From: JAWVFM01 sp963841455
GTDB lineage: Bacteria > Actinomycetota > Thermoleophilia > Solirubrobacterales > 70-9
Reading direction: 5' to 3'
NCBI GenBank assembly: GCA_963841455.1
Contig: CAWJCU010000006.1
Coordinates: 1-64,000, forward strand
DNA: 64,000 nt
Positions 37,240-48,017 of the stretch are shown here, one piece after another. The translations under genes and the position numbers were made by a program. The stretch's first letter is position 1. Each line of letters begins with the position of its first letter. The notes beneath the pieces are model-generated. The model was not told the origin of the DNA. It searched no databases and worked only from the letters and a program-made list of their open reading frames with translations.

Positions 37240-38121
37240 ATGCCCGTGCGCCACAAGGACGCTCCGTCGGAATCCGACCTGTACGCCCCCATCCAGTGGG
37301 TGGACGGCGGCTCGTACGGGGACATCCGGTACGAGACCGCCGACGGGATCGCGAAGATCACGATCGACCGGCCCGACCGGCGAAACGCGTTTCGTCCCCA
37401 GACCCTGGCCGAGCTTCGCGACGCGTTCGGGCGGGCGCGCGATGACCTGGCCGTCGGCGCGGTCATCCTCACCGGCGCCGGCACTGAGGCCTTCTGCTCC
37501 GGTGGCGACCAGACGATCCGCGGCGACGACGGCTACATCGGCGACGACGAGGTCGCGTCGAAGGGGGTGGGCCGGCTCGACGTCGGCGACCTGCACGTGC
37601 AGATCCGCCGCCTGCCGAAGCCGGTGGTCGCGATGGTCGCCGGCTACGCGGTCGGCGGCGGGTCACATCCTCCACCTCGTCTGCGACCTGACGATCGCCG
37701 CCGACAACGCTCGCTTCGGGCAGACCGGTCCCCGCGTCGGCAGCTTCGACGGCGGCTTCGGGGCCGGGCTGCTCGCGCGCCAAGTCGGCGCCAAGCGGGC
37801 GAAGGAGATCTGGATGCTCTGCCGCCTGTACTCGGCCGAGGAGGCCGAGCGAGATGGGGCTCGTGAACGCCGTCGTGCCGCTCGCGCGAGCTCGAGCGCG
37901 AGACCGTCGCTTGGTGCCGCGAGATGCTCCGCCTCTCCCCCATGGCGCTTCGCCTTCTGAAGGCGAGCTTCAACGCCGCTGAGGACGGCCTCACGGGCCT
38001 CCAGCAGCTCTCCCACGACGCGACCCTCCTCTTCTACATGACCGAGGAGGGCCAGGAGGGCCGCAACGCCTACGTCGGAGGGCGCGCCGCCGGACTTCTC
38101 GAAGTTCCCCGCAGACCGTGA
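37240..38121 (+). pseudogene. menB: 1,4-Dihydroxy-2-naphthoyl-CoA synthase, at least three frameshifts
   Basis: Crotonase-family enzyme that closes the naphthoate ring of menaquinone. Intact blocks are found in successive frames: KITIDRPDRRNAFRPQTLAE, the TEAFCSGGDQTIRG oxyanion-site region, VAMVAGYAVGGGHILHLVCD (after the first slip), FGQTGPRVGSFDGGFGA, MGLVNAVVPL, WCREMLRLSPMALRLLK, FYMTEEGQEGRNAY. Extra bases are placed at about 37663, 37850 and 37887; the last 15 residues may carry further slips. The ATG at 37240 follows the divergent promoter. The stop overlaps the menA start as GTGA. Confidence 0.9.
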
Positions 38122-38999
38122 GAATCTGGTTCATGGCCGCGCGGCCGCGGACGCTGCCCGCGGCGATCGCGCCGGTGCTGGTGGGAAGCGCCGCGGCGCA
38201 CTACGAGCGCTCGGGCTTTCGCTGGGGCGCCTTCATCGCCGCGCTCGTCGGCTCGATCTTCATCCAGATCGGGACGAACCTCGCCAACGACTACTCCGAC
38301 GCGCGGCGCGGCGCGGACACCGCCGACCGGCTGGGGCCCGTGCGGGTGACGTCGTCCGGCCTCGTCGCCCCGCGCCGGGTCCTCGTCGCGACCTGGCTCG
38401 CATTCGCGGTCGCGGTCGCTTGCCGGCATCTACCTGGCGACCGTCGCCGGCTGGGTGATCATCGCGGTCGGCGCGGCCTCGATCCTCGCCGGCGTCCTCT
38501 ACACGGGGGCCCGCGCCCCTACGGGTACGCGGGCCTCGGCGAGGCGTTCGTCTTCCTCTTCTTCGGGCTCGTCGCCGTCAACGGGTCCTACTACGTGCAG
38601 GTCGAGCAACTCGACTGGCTGCCGTTCGGCCTCTCGCTGGCCGTCGGCTGCCTGGCGACGGCGATTCTCGTGGTGAACAACGTGCGCGACATCGATACCG
38701 ACCGCCGGGCCGGCAAGCGGACGCTCGCCGTTCGGATCGGCCGCGAGGGCGCCCGCGGCCTCTACCTCGGCCTGATCGCGGCGGCGTACCTGGCGCTGCT
38801 CGTCACCGCTCGCGCTGGACGGCGGGCCCTGGTGGGCGGCGCTCGGCCTCGCGTCGGCCCCGCTCGCGGTTCGGCCGGCGCACGCGCGGTGATGACCCGC
38901 ACCGACGGGCCGGCGCTGAACGGCGCGCTCGCCGGAACGGGCGCGCTGCTCGGCGCCTTCAGCCTGCTCGTCTCCGCGGGCCTGGTGATCGCCGCCTGA
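38118..38999 (+). pseudogene. menA: 1,4-Dihydroxy-2-naphthoate polyprenyltransferase, several frameshifts
   Basis: UbiA-family membrane prenyltransferase that joins the naphthoate head to the isoprenoid tail. The first Asp-rich site is GTNLANDYSDARRGAD and the second NNVRDIDTDRRAGKRTL, both intact. Hydrophobic spans occur throughout. The segment AGIYLATVAGWVIIAVGAA is in another frame between an extra base near 38420 and a missing G near 38507-38511. ALDGGPWWAALGLASAPLAV is displaced by an extra base near 38811 and restored near 38887. It starts with GTG, overlapping menB, and its TGA overlaps the menC ATG. Confidence 0.9.
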
Positions 39000-40075
39000 T
39001 GCGCATCACGGCCGTCGACGTCGTCCCGTTCGCCCTCGACTTCGCCGAGCCCTACGTCACGGCGCGCGGCAGCCTGCACCGGCGCGAGATGGCTCTCTTG
39101 CGCGTGCGGACCGACGGCGGGCTCGAGGGTCTCGGCGAGGCGGTGCCGATGACCCTCCGGGGAGGCGCAGACCCTGTCCGGCGTGGTCGAGGAGCTCCGC
39201 GGCGCCGGGGAGGCGCTGGTCGGGCTCGACCTGTCCGAGCCGCTCGACGAGGGCGCCCGCCCGCTCGCCGCCGGGCCTGTCGCCGCCCGCCGCGGCGGCG
39301 ATCGAGATGGCGCGCCTCGACCTCGCCGCGAAGCTCCTCGATCAGCCGCTTTGGAGCCTGCTCGGCGCGGACGACTGGCGCCCGGTCGAATGCAACGCCA
39401 CGCTCTCCGCCGGGGGTCCCGGCCAGGTCGCCGCGGACGCGGAGCGCTGGGCCGGGCTCGGCTTCACGGCCTTCAAGCTGAAGGTTGGGACGCTCGGGGA
39501 CGTCGGCGCAGGTCGAGGCGGTGCGCAGCACGGTCGGGCCCGACGCCCGGATCCGGGTCGACGCCAACGGCTCCTGGTCGGTCGACGGCGCGGTCGCGCA
39601 GGCTCGCGGCGATGGAGCGTCACGGCATCGAGCTCGCCGAGCAACCCGCCGCGACCCTCGACGAGCTGGCCGCGGTGACCGCGCGGACGACCGTCGCGAT
39701 CGCCGCCGACGAGAGCGTCGCGACGTCCGACGATGCCGTGCGGGCGCGTCGGCCTTCGCGCGTGCGACCTGGCGACCGTGAAGCTCGCGAAGGTCGGCGG
39801 CGTCGGGCCCGCGCGGCGCATCGCCGGCGTGCTTCCCGTCTACCTGTCGAGCGCGCTCGATGGCCCCGTGGGCATCGCGGCCGCGGCCCACCTGGCTCAG
39901 GTCCTCGCCCGCCCGCGAGGGCGGGCTCGCCCATGGCCTGGCAACCCAGCTCCTCTTCGCGGCCACCATCGCGTCGACCGAATGCGAGCTCCGCGAGGGA
40001 TTCCTCCACCTGCCCGCCGGGCCCGGCCTCGGCGTCGAGATCGACGAGGCGGCGCTCGAGCGAGCGCGGCTGTAG
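38999..40075 (+). pseudogene. menC: o-Succinylbenzoate synthase, multiple frameshifts
   Basis: Enolase-superfamily enzyme that dehydrates SHCHC to o-succinylbenzoate. Conserved blocks are spread over three frames but stay in order: VPFALDFAEPYVTARGSL, IEMARLDLAAKLLDQPLWSL, ECNATLSAGG, FTAFKLKVGTLGDV (Lys-x-Lys), RIRVDANGSW (metal Asp), GIELAEQPAA (Glu), IAADESVAT (Asp/Glu), VKLAKVGGV (Lys), HGLATQLLFAATIAS. At least six slips are needed; clear extra bases lie near 39166, 39276, 39505 and 39600. All catalytic residues are present, so decay is unlikely. Confidence 0.87.
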
Positions 40076-40098
40076 GCGCGGCGACTAGCGTTCCGGGC

Positions 40099-41863
40099 GT
40101 GGACCCCACCAACCGCAACACCGCGCTCGCGTCGGCCTTCGTCGAGGAGCTCGCGCGGTGCGGGCGTTCGCGACGCGGTCATCGCGCCCGGCTCGCGGTC
40201 GACGCCGCTGGCCCTGGCCCTCTGGCGCGAGGAGGCGATCGAGGCCCGGGTCCTCGTCGACGAGCGCTCGGCCGGCTACTTCGCCCTGGGCGCTGCGCAG
40301 GCGACCGCGCGGCCGGTCGCCGTGCTCTGCACCTCGGGGACGGCCGCCGCGAACCTCCATCCCGCAGTCTGCGAGGCCGACGAGTCGAACGTGCCGCTCA
40401 TCGTGCTCACGGCCGACCGGCCGCCCGAGCTGCGCGGGATCGGCGCCGGTCAGACGATCGACCAGCTGAAGCTCTACGGGTCGGCGGTGCGGTGGTTCTG
40501 CGAGGTCGGGACCCACGAGGCCGACGACGCCGGTTTGCTCCACCTGCGCTCGGCCGCGTGCCGCGCCTACGCCTCGGCGGCCGGCGACGCGCGCCCGGGG
40601 CCCGTGCACCTGAACCTCGCCTGGCGCGACCCGCTCGGGCCGGAGCCCCATCCCGACGACGTCACCGCCTCCTCGCCTCTCGCGCTCGAAGGCCGCGGTG
40701 GGAGGCCCCTGACGGCGGTGCCGCGCGGCGGCGGTCCGGCGCCGCGCACGGCGGCCATGGACGATGCATGGCCGGCCACGTCCGCGACTACCCTCGCGGC
40801 CTCATCGTCTGCGGCCGCCAGCCCGACCCGGCCCTGGCCGAGCCGGTCGCGGCCCTCGCTCGGGCGGCGGGCTACCCGATCCTCGCCGAGCCAACCTCGC
40901 AGCTTCGCCTCGGACCCCACGACCGTGACCTCGTCATCTCGGCCTACGACGCCATCGCGCGCGTGGGGCGCGACGCCATGGAGCCCGAGTTCATCATCCG
41001 CTTCGGGGACATGCCGACGAGCAAGGCGCTGCGCGCCTGGCTCGCGGGGCTCGGCGAGGTGCCAGCAGGTGGTCTTCGATCCCGGCTTCGGCTGGAGCGA
41101 GCCGACCGCGCGGCCGTCGGTCATCGTCCGTACCGACCCGATCGCCCTGGCGAGCGCCCTCGCCGGCGCGGTGGAGCGAGGGCGAGCGCGGCGGCTGGGC
41201 CGCGCGCTGGAGGGCCGCGCGGACGAGGCGGCCGGCGAGGCGGCGGAGGCCGAGCTCGAGCGACTCGCAGCGCCGAGCGAGCCGGCCGTCCACACCGCGC
41301 TCGGCGAGCTCTATGCCGACGGCGACCTCGTCTACACGGCCTCCTCGATGCCGATCCGCGACCAGGAGTCGTTCCTGCGCCCCGGGCCGCGGCGGTCCGC
41401 TTCCTGGCCAACCGCGGCGCCAACGGCATCGACGGCCTCGTCTCCTCGGGGGTCGGCGCGGCGGCGGCGAGCGGCGCGGCGACCTGGATCGTCACCGGCG
41501 ACCTCGGCCTCTTCCACGACATGAACGGCCTCGCAGCGCTTCGCCAGGTCGGCGCGCCGGTGCGGATCGTCGTCCTCGACAACGGCGGCGGCGGCATCTT
41601 CGAGCTCCTCCCGCAGGCGGAGCAGGTCGACGCGCGAGGAGTTCGAGGCGCTGTTCGGCACGCCCGTCGGGCTGGAGGCGCCGCGATCGCGGCGCTTCAC
41701 GGCATCGCCCATCACCGTGTCGGAGCGCCTGGACGAGCTGGCGCGACGCGGCGGCGGCCGGGACCTCGTTGATCGAGGTCCCGGTCGACCGCCGGCGCGA
41801 CGCGGAGCTTCGCCGCCGCCTGGCGAGGCCGCGGCCTGGCCGCCGTCGAGGCGCCGTCGCTAG
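40099..41863 (+). pseudogene. menD: SEPHCHC synthase, multiple frameshifts
   Basis: Thiamine-diphosphate enzyme that adds a succinic semialdehyde unit to isochorismate. It begins at a GTG with DPTNRNTALASAFVEELARCG and, after an extra base near 40162, VRDAVIAPGSRSTPLALAL. Next come VLVDERSAGYFALGAAQAT, the LCTSGTAAANLHPAV region, VPLIVLTADRPPELRG, GQTIDQLKLYG. The ThDP-binding half shows SGVGAAAASGAATWIVTGDL and HDMNGLAALRQVG, VVLDNGGGGIFELLPQAEQ. Several more slips lie between 40.7 and 41.8 kb. The exact 3' end is uncertain; the TAG at 41861-41863 is the best fit. Convergent with the small lipoprotein gene. Confidence 0.88.
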
Positions 41864-42309
41864 CTCATCAGCACTTGCAGTTCTTGCTCGTGTAGGCCCT
41901 GAGTCTTGCCGACGGCCGACTGTAAGTTCGCCGCGTCGCCCTGGAAGCTCTGCCCCGCCTGCGCGAGCTCGCTGCGGTGTCTGAGCGTCAGCGATGTTCG
42001 GTGGCGAAGTCGTCCATCGCGGTCCTGGATGGTGTCGACGTCCGCCTTCGGCCTCGGCGGGCGACGCATCGACGACGCTCGACGATCTCGGACCTGAACT
42101 TGTCAATGGCGTCCTTGGTGCCCTCCACGTCGGTCGGGCTGGACGTTCGCGAACGGCTGCTCTGAAGGTGCGCCTTGATCTCCTTGACCTTGTCGCAGAA
42201 GGCGGCCGTCGCCGACCCCCGAGCTCAGCTGTCGAATCGCTTGCTGCCACCGCAGGCGCGCCAGCGCGAGCGCGCAGCAGCCGAGCGTCGCCAGCACCCG
42301 CTTCTTCAT
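41860..42309 (-). pseudogene. Small putative lipoprotein, frameshifted
   Basis: A signal peptide MKKRVLATLGCCALALA begins at 42309, preceded by a GAGAGGGG ribosome site. A single slip just after it would give a lipobox ending in AACGGS. Other frames then carry FCDKVKEIKAHLQSS, SPTDVEGTKDAIDKFRSEIV, ADVDTIQD and finally AQAGQSFQGDAANLQSAVGK with the stop at 41860. The pieces look like one helical secreted protein of about 140 residues, resembling the small DUF-like lipoproteins of actinobacteria. I do not recognise a family. Its frame is as damaged as that of its men neighbours. It lies directly after menF on the minus strand. Confidence 0.55.
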
Positions 42310-42382
42310 CCGGCCCCTCTCTTTCGCGTCGGACGCTCGTCGAGACTCCGCGCCGGCTCGCCGAGCGCGGCGGGCGCGAACC

Positions 42383-43776
42383 CTATACGTCAGCCCGGCG
42401 AGGAGCGGGAGCAGCGCGTCGAGCTTCAGCTCGGTCTCGGCGAGCTCGGCGGCGGGGTCCGAATCGGCGACGATGCCGGCGCCCGCGTAGAGGTGCGCGC
42501 TGCGGTCGCGCAGGAGGGCGGAGCGCAGCGCGACGCACATCTCGCCGTCCTCGCTCGAGTCCATCCATCCCACCGGGCCGGCGTACCAGCCGCGGTCCAT
42601 GTCCTCGAGCTCCGCGATCGCCGCGAGGGCCGCCTCGCGAGGCTCGCCGCCGACAGCGGGCGTCGGATGGAGCAGCCCGGCCAGCTCGACGACCGAGCGC
42701 GGATCGGAGAGCTGGGCGTGGATCGGGGTCGCGAGGTGCTGGATGTTCGCCACCCGCACGACCTGCGGCTCCGGCTCCGAGGCACCCAGATCGAGTGCGG
42801 GCGCAGCGCCCGCTCGATCCGGCGGGCGACGATGGCGTGCTCGGAGCGGTCCTTGGCGCTTCGCAGCAGCCGCTCGCCGAGGTGATCGTCGACCGCCGGG
42901 TCGGCGCTGCGCCGCGTCGAGCCGGCCAGCGCCACCGTGGCCGCTCCGGCGCCCTCGCGGCGGACCAGGAGCTCGGGGCTCGCGCCGACGAAGCGCCCTC
43001 GGGCGTGCCGCAGCAGAAGCAGAAGCAGCTCGGGAAGAGCTCGCGGATCCCGCCGTAGAGCGAGGCGACGTCGTGCGCCGCCGGGCCGTCGACCACCACG
43101 TCCCGAGCCAGCACCACCTTCTCGATGGCGCCCGACCGGATTCGCTCGACCGCGCCCGCCACGGCCTCCTCGTAGCGGTCGGGGGCGAGACGGCTTGCGA
43201 TGCTCACGCTCCGCGTCGGATGCGGGTCGGCCATCGGCAGCGCCGCGGCGCCCAGCGAGGCGAGCCGGTGCTCGAGGCGGCGACCGCCCGCTCCGAGTCC
43301 CCCCCGTCGTCGTCGCGAGCGTGAGCCAGGTCCGTCCGTCGCGGCGAAGCAGCGAGACCTCGGGCAGCATCAGGAGCCCGGGCGGGAACGACGACCACTC
43401 GGGGGACTCGCCCCCGCGGGGGCGAACGCGAAGCCGCCGACCCACACCGGCCCGCTCCGGATGGAAGCCCGTGGGGCTCGTCGGCGACCCGCCCCCGGGT
43501 GACCTCGGCGCACGCCCGCGCGGCGTCGGCGAAGCGCTCGTGCCCCGGCGCGACCACCTCGGCGGCCGTGCCGAGCGCCGCGAGCGCGAAGCCGCCTCGC
43601 TCCGGCTGCTCCCAGCAGAACCAGCGATCGCCCGCCATGCGCGCGCCGAAGACGGCGGCGCTGGGATCCGGAAGGTCGACCTCGACGGTGACGCTGGCGA
43701 GCCGCCGTGCCCTCGACCGGCCTCGACGGCAGCGCGCCCCGAGGGCGACCGCGCGTCGCGGTATCGAGGGGCGGGG
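42383..43776 (-). pseudogene. menF: Isochorismate synthase, multiple frameshifts
   Basis: Chorismate-utilising enzyme that opens the menaquinone pathway. Recognisable blocks in order: VTVEVDLPDPSAAVFGARM, GDRWFCWEQPERGGFALAAL, VSIASRLAPDRYEEAVAGAV, IEKVVLARDVVVD, FVGASPELLVRREG, VALAGSTRRSADPAVDDH, KDRSEHAIVARRI, VANIQHLATPIHAQL, LAGLLHPTPAVGGEPREAA, DRGWYAGPVGWMDSSEDGEM, LYAGAGIVADSDPAAELAET. These are the usual MenF/EntC motifs including the catalytic Lys and Glu. At least five slips occur. The 5' end is not resolved because it merges with the frameshifted end of ilvN; the start is placed next to the ilvN stop. Confidence 0.87.
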
Positions 43777-44335
43777 TCAGGATTCTCGGGCCGGCGAGAC
43801 CGCATGATCGCGACCTCGCCCGTTCGCGCCATCTCGATCAGCCCGTGGGGGCGGACCATGCGCTCGAAGCTCGAGATCTTGTCCTGGGTGCCGGTGACCT
43901 CGATCGTCATCGTCTTGCGGGACACGTCGACGATGTTGGCGCGGAAGATCTCGGCGAACTGCATGATCTCCGCGCGGCTCTCCACCGGAGCGGAGACCCG
44001 GAACAGCGCCATCTCCCGGGAGACCGTGCTGTCCGGGCTCCATGTCGCGGATCTTGATCACGTTGACGAGCTTGTGAAGCTGCTTCGTCACCTGGTCGAT
44101 CGGGTGGACCGCGCCGTCGACCGTGAGCGTCACGCGCGAGATCTCTGGGTCCTCGGTCGGGCCGACGGCGAGCGTGTCGATGTTGAACCCGCGCCGGCTG
44201 AAGAGCCCGGCGATGCGCGCGAGCACGCCCGGCTTGTTCTCGACGAGGAGCGAGAGGACGTGCTTGCGGCCGGTCAGCCCGCGAGCTGACCTGAAGGTCC
44301 TCGAGCTTGACGAGCTCCGGGGTGCCGGCTTCCAT
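43777..44335 (-). pseudogene. ilvN: Acetolactate synthase small (regulatory) subunit, frameshifted
   Basis: ACT-domain partner of IlvB that gives valine feedback control. ATG 44335 starts MEAGTPELVKLEDLQ. An extra base near 44283 shifts into TGRKHVLSLLVENKPGVLAR, then IAGLFSRRGFNIDTLAVGP, ISRVTLTVDGAVHPIDQVTK, LVNVIKIRDMEP. An extra base near 44035 shifts again to STVSREMALFRVSAP, AEIFRANIVDVSRKTMTIE, GTQDKISSFERM and HGLIEMARTGEVAI. A stop at 43777 is reached with one more slip. It begins six bases after the ilvB stop. Its conservation across the slips shows it is functional in the organism. Confidence 0.9.
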
Positions 44336-44341
44336 CAGTCC

Positions 44342-46023
<1,682 letters not shown>

Positions 46024-46039
46024 GAAGAAGGATTGTAGG

Positions 46040-46094
46040 GCCGAGACACAGAGTGCCTCGGCAGAGGCATGTGAGGCGAGCGGGAGCCCGCCGC
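46040..46094. repeat. Diverged double-hairpin repeat, copy D
   Basis: The linker AGAGGCATGTGAG is nearly that of copy A (AGAGGCATGTAAG). It is preceded by an inverted CCGAG/CTCGG pair with a longer loop and followed by GCGGG-AG-CCCGC. The order and orientation are those of copies A-C. It lies just upstream of ilvB. Confidence 0.45.
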
Positions 46095-46115
46095 AAATGG
46101 TGTACGGACGGCCCC

Positions 46116-46736
46116 TTAGCTGCTCAAGAGCAGGGCAAACAGGTCATTGAAGCGGGTGGCCATCGTCCGCTGGGGGTCGTCGCCCACGCCGCGAAGACGG
46201 TCGAGGAGGATGCCGTTGATGGCCGCGATCGCGATCGGGGCCCGGCGTTCCGGGTCGGGGGCGCCGACGGCCCGCAGAGACGATTCCGCGAGGCCCACGA
46301 ATGCCTCGCGCCAGCGCTGGACGGCGGGGCGAAGCTCAGGGTTGCGGGCCGCCTCGACGTAGATCTCGAACTGCGCCAGCCAGCGGCGCTCCGCCTCCTC
46401 CGGCTCGGGAATCAGGGCCTTCCCGAGCGCCGCGGCCACCTCCTCCTGTGACTTCGAGCCGGTCATGATCTCCGACGTGAGGTCCGAGAGGCGCTCGACC
46501 TCGGCGGCCGACAGCGACTCGAGTGCCTCGGCGAGGATCTCGTTCTTGGAGGCGAAGTAGTAGGTCGTCGCCGCGAGGGGCACCTTCGCCTCGCGGGCGA
46601 CCGTGCGGTGCGTCACCGCGGGCAGGCCGCGCGAGGCGATGATGCGCAGGGCCGCGTCGATGATCGACCGCCGGCGCTCTGCGCGCTGCTCGGCGCGCGT
46701 CTTCGCACCACCCTTCGCCTTTGCTCTTGGGCTCAC
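46116..46736 (-). CDS. TetR/AcrR family transcriptional regulator
   Basis: A 206-residue repressor. The N-terminal helix-turn-helix is clear: RRRSIIDAALRIIASRGL, AVTHRTVAREAKVPLAATTYYFASKNEIL. The rest is a TetR_C-type ligand domain (BetI/RutR-like spacing). It starts at GTG 46736, overlapping the stop of the sulfoquinovose synthase gene (GTGA), so both are made from one message. The ligand is unknown; by position it could sense an intermediate of sulfolipid or lipid metabolism. Confidence 0.9.
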   Translation of the reverse strand: MSPRAKAKGGAKTRAEQRAERRRSIIDAALRIIASRGLPAVTHRTVAREAKVPLAATTYYFASKNEILAEALESLSAAEVERLSDLTSEIMTGSKSQEEVAAALGKALIPEPEEAERRWLAQFEIYVEAARNPELRPAVQRWREAFVGLAESSLRAVGAPDPERRAPIAIAAINGILLDRLRGVGDDPQRTMATRFNDLFALLLSS

Positions 46737-47935
46737 GAACCCGTCGGTTCACTCGTCGCCGGCGGCAGCTCCCCCTCGAGCTCGCCCGGCTTCCAGAGGG
46801 TGGTCGGCATGATCGCGCGCTCGATCACCCGGTCCGAGTAGCGGCCGATGATGCCCAGCATCGAGCGGACGAGCTCCTCGCCCAGGAGATGCGGTTGCAG
46901 GCCGAGGTCGTGAAGCTTCGTGTTGGCGGCGTTGTAGTAGTGGCGCTCGGCCTCGATGCGAGGGTTCGGGTAGCGCTTTGTCTCCACCTCGATCCCTACC
47001 TCGGCCGCGGATCGCTCGACCAGCTCCGCCAGCTCGGCCACGGAGAACTGCTCGGTGAACTGGTTGAAGACCCGGTACTCGCCCAGCTCCGGCGGGTTCG
47101 CCACCGCGAGCTCGACGCACTGGAGCGTGTCACGGACGTTGAGGAAGCCACGTGTCTGGCCGCCCTCCCCGTACACGGTGAGCGGGTGGCCGATGACCGC
47201 CTGCACGCAGAAGCGGTTCAGGACGGTCCCGAAGTACTCGTCGTAGTCGAACCGCGTCACCAGCCGCTCGTCGGCCGCGGACTCCTCGGTCTCGATGCCA
47301 TAGACGACGCCCTGGTTGAGGTCAGTCGAGCGCAGCCCCCAGATTCGGCAGGCGAAGTGGATGTTGTGCGAGTCGTGGACCTTCGAGAGGTGGTAGATCG
47401 AGCCAGGCATCTTCGGAAACGGCAGCGTGTCCTTGCGCCCCTTGTGCTCGATCTCGATGAAACCCTCCTCGATGTCGATGTTGGGGGTGCCGTACTCGCC
47501 CATCGTCCCGAGCTTCACGAGATGGCAGTCGGGCACGAGGTCGCGAATCGAGTGCAGGAGGTTGAGCGTCCCGATGACGTTCGTCTGCTGGGTCTCGATC
47601 GCAGCTGCCCGCGAGCGCATCGAGAAGGGCGCCGAGGGCTGCTCGCCGTAGTGGACGATCGCCTCGGGACGGGTGTCGGCGAGCACGCCGTCGAGGAACT
47701 CGGCGTCCTCGATCGACCCGACGAAGGCCTGGATCTCGTTGCCCGTGAGATCGCGCCAGGCGCTCACCCGGTCCTCGAGGGAGCCGATCGGGGTCAGGGA
47801 ATCGGTGGAGCTCTGAAGATGCCAGCGGCGACGGGAGAAGTTGTCGACCACGGCGACCTCGTGCCCGCGGGCCGAGAATCGCATCGCGGTCGGCCACCCC
47901 AGGTAACCGTCGCCACCCAGGATCAGGATGCGCAT
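46733..47935 (-). CDS. sqdB: UDP-sulfoquinovose synthase
   Basis: An extended SDR that adds sulfite to UDP-glucose to form UDP-sulfoquinovose, the head-group donor of the sulfolipid SQDG. The 400-residue protein starts ILILGGDGYLGWPTAMRF (NAD motif). It has YGEQPSAPFSMRSRAAA, KLGTMGEYGTPNIDIEEG and IYHLSKVHDSHN (active-site Tyr/Lys region), GVVYGIETEE and YNAANTKLHDLGL, all hallmarks of SQD1/SqdB rather than other epimerases. ATG 47935 fits the fold; upstream codons lie in the intergenic region. The acyl-acceptor glycosyltransferase SqdX/SQD2 is not in the window, but an unrelated GT2 gene is divergent. Confidence 0.94.
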   Translation of the reverse strand: MRILILGGDGYLGWPTAMRFSARGHEVAVVDNFSRRRWHLQSSTDSLTPIGSLEDRVSAWRDLTGNEIQAFVGSIEDAEFLDGVLADTRPEAIVHYGEQPSAPFSMRSRAAAIETQQTNVIGTLNLLHSIRDLVPDCHLVKLGTMGEYGTPNIDIEEGFIEIEHKGRKDTLPFPKMPGSIYHLSKVHDSHNIHFACRIWGLRSTDLNQGVVYGIETEESAADERLVTRFDYDEYFGTVLNRFCVQAVIGHPLTVYGEGGQTRGFLNVRDTLQCVELAVANPPELGEYRVFNQFTEQFSVAELAELVERSAAEVGIEVETKRYPNPRIEAERHYYNAANTKLHDLGLQPHLLGEELVRSMLGIIGRYSDRVIERAIMPTTLWKPGELEGELPPATSEPTGS

Positions 47936-48017
47936 CGCCGGGCGAGGGTAGCGGACCGGGGGGCGGGTTAAAGCTTTCCAGGTATGCGGTCGGGCCCCTT
48001 CCTTCCTGAAGCGCAAG

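Noticed and set aside
37240..41863. True pseudogenisation of the men genes
   Set aside because: Catalytic motifs are all preserved across slips, the slips are almost all single-base, and essential ilv genes beside them share the pattern, so assembly error is the simpler reading.
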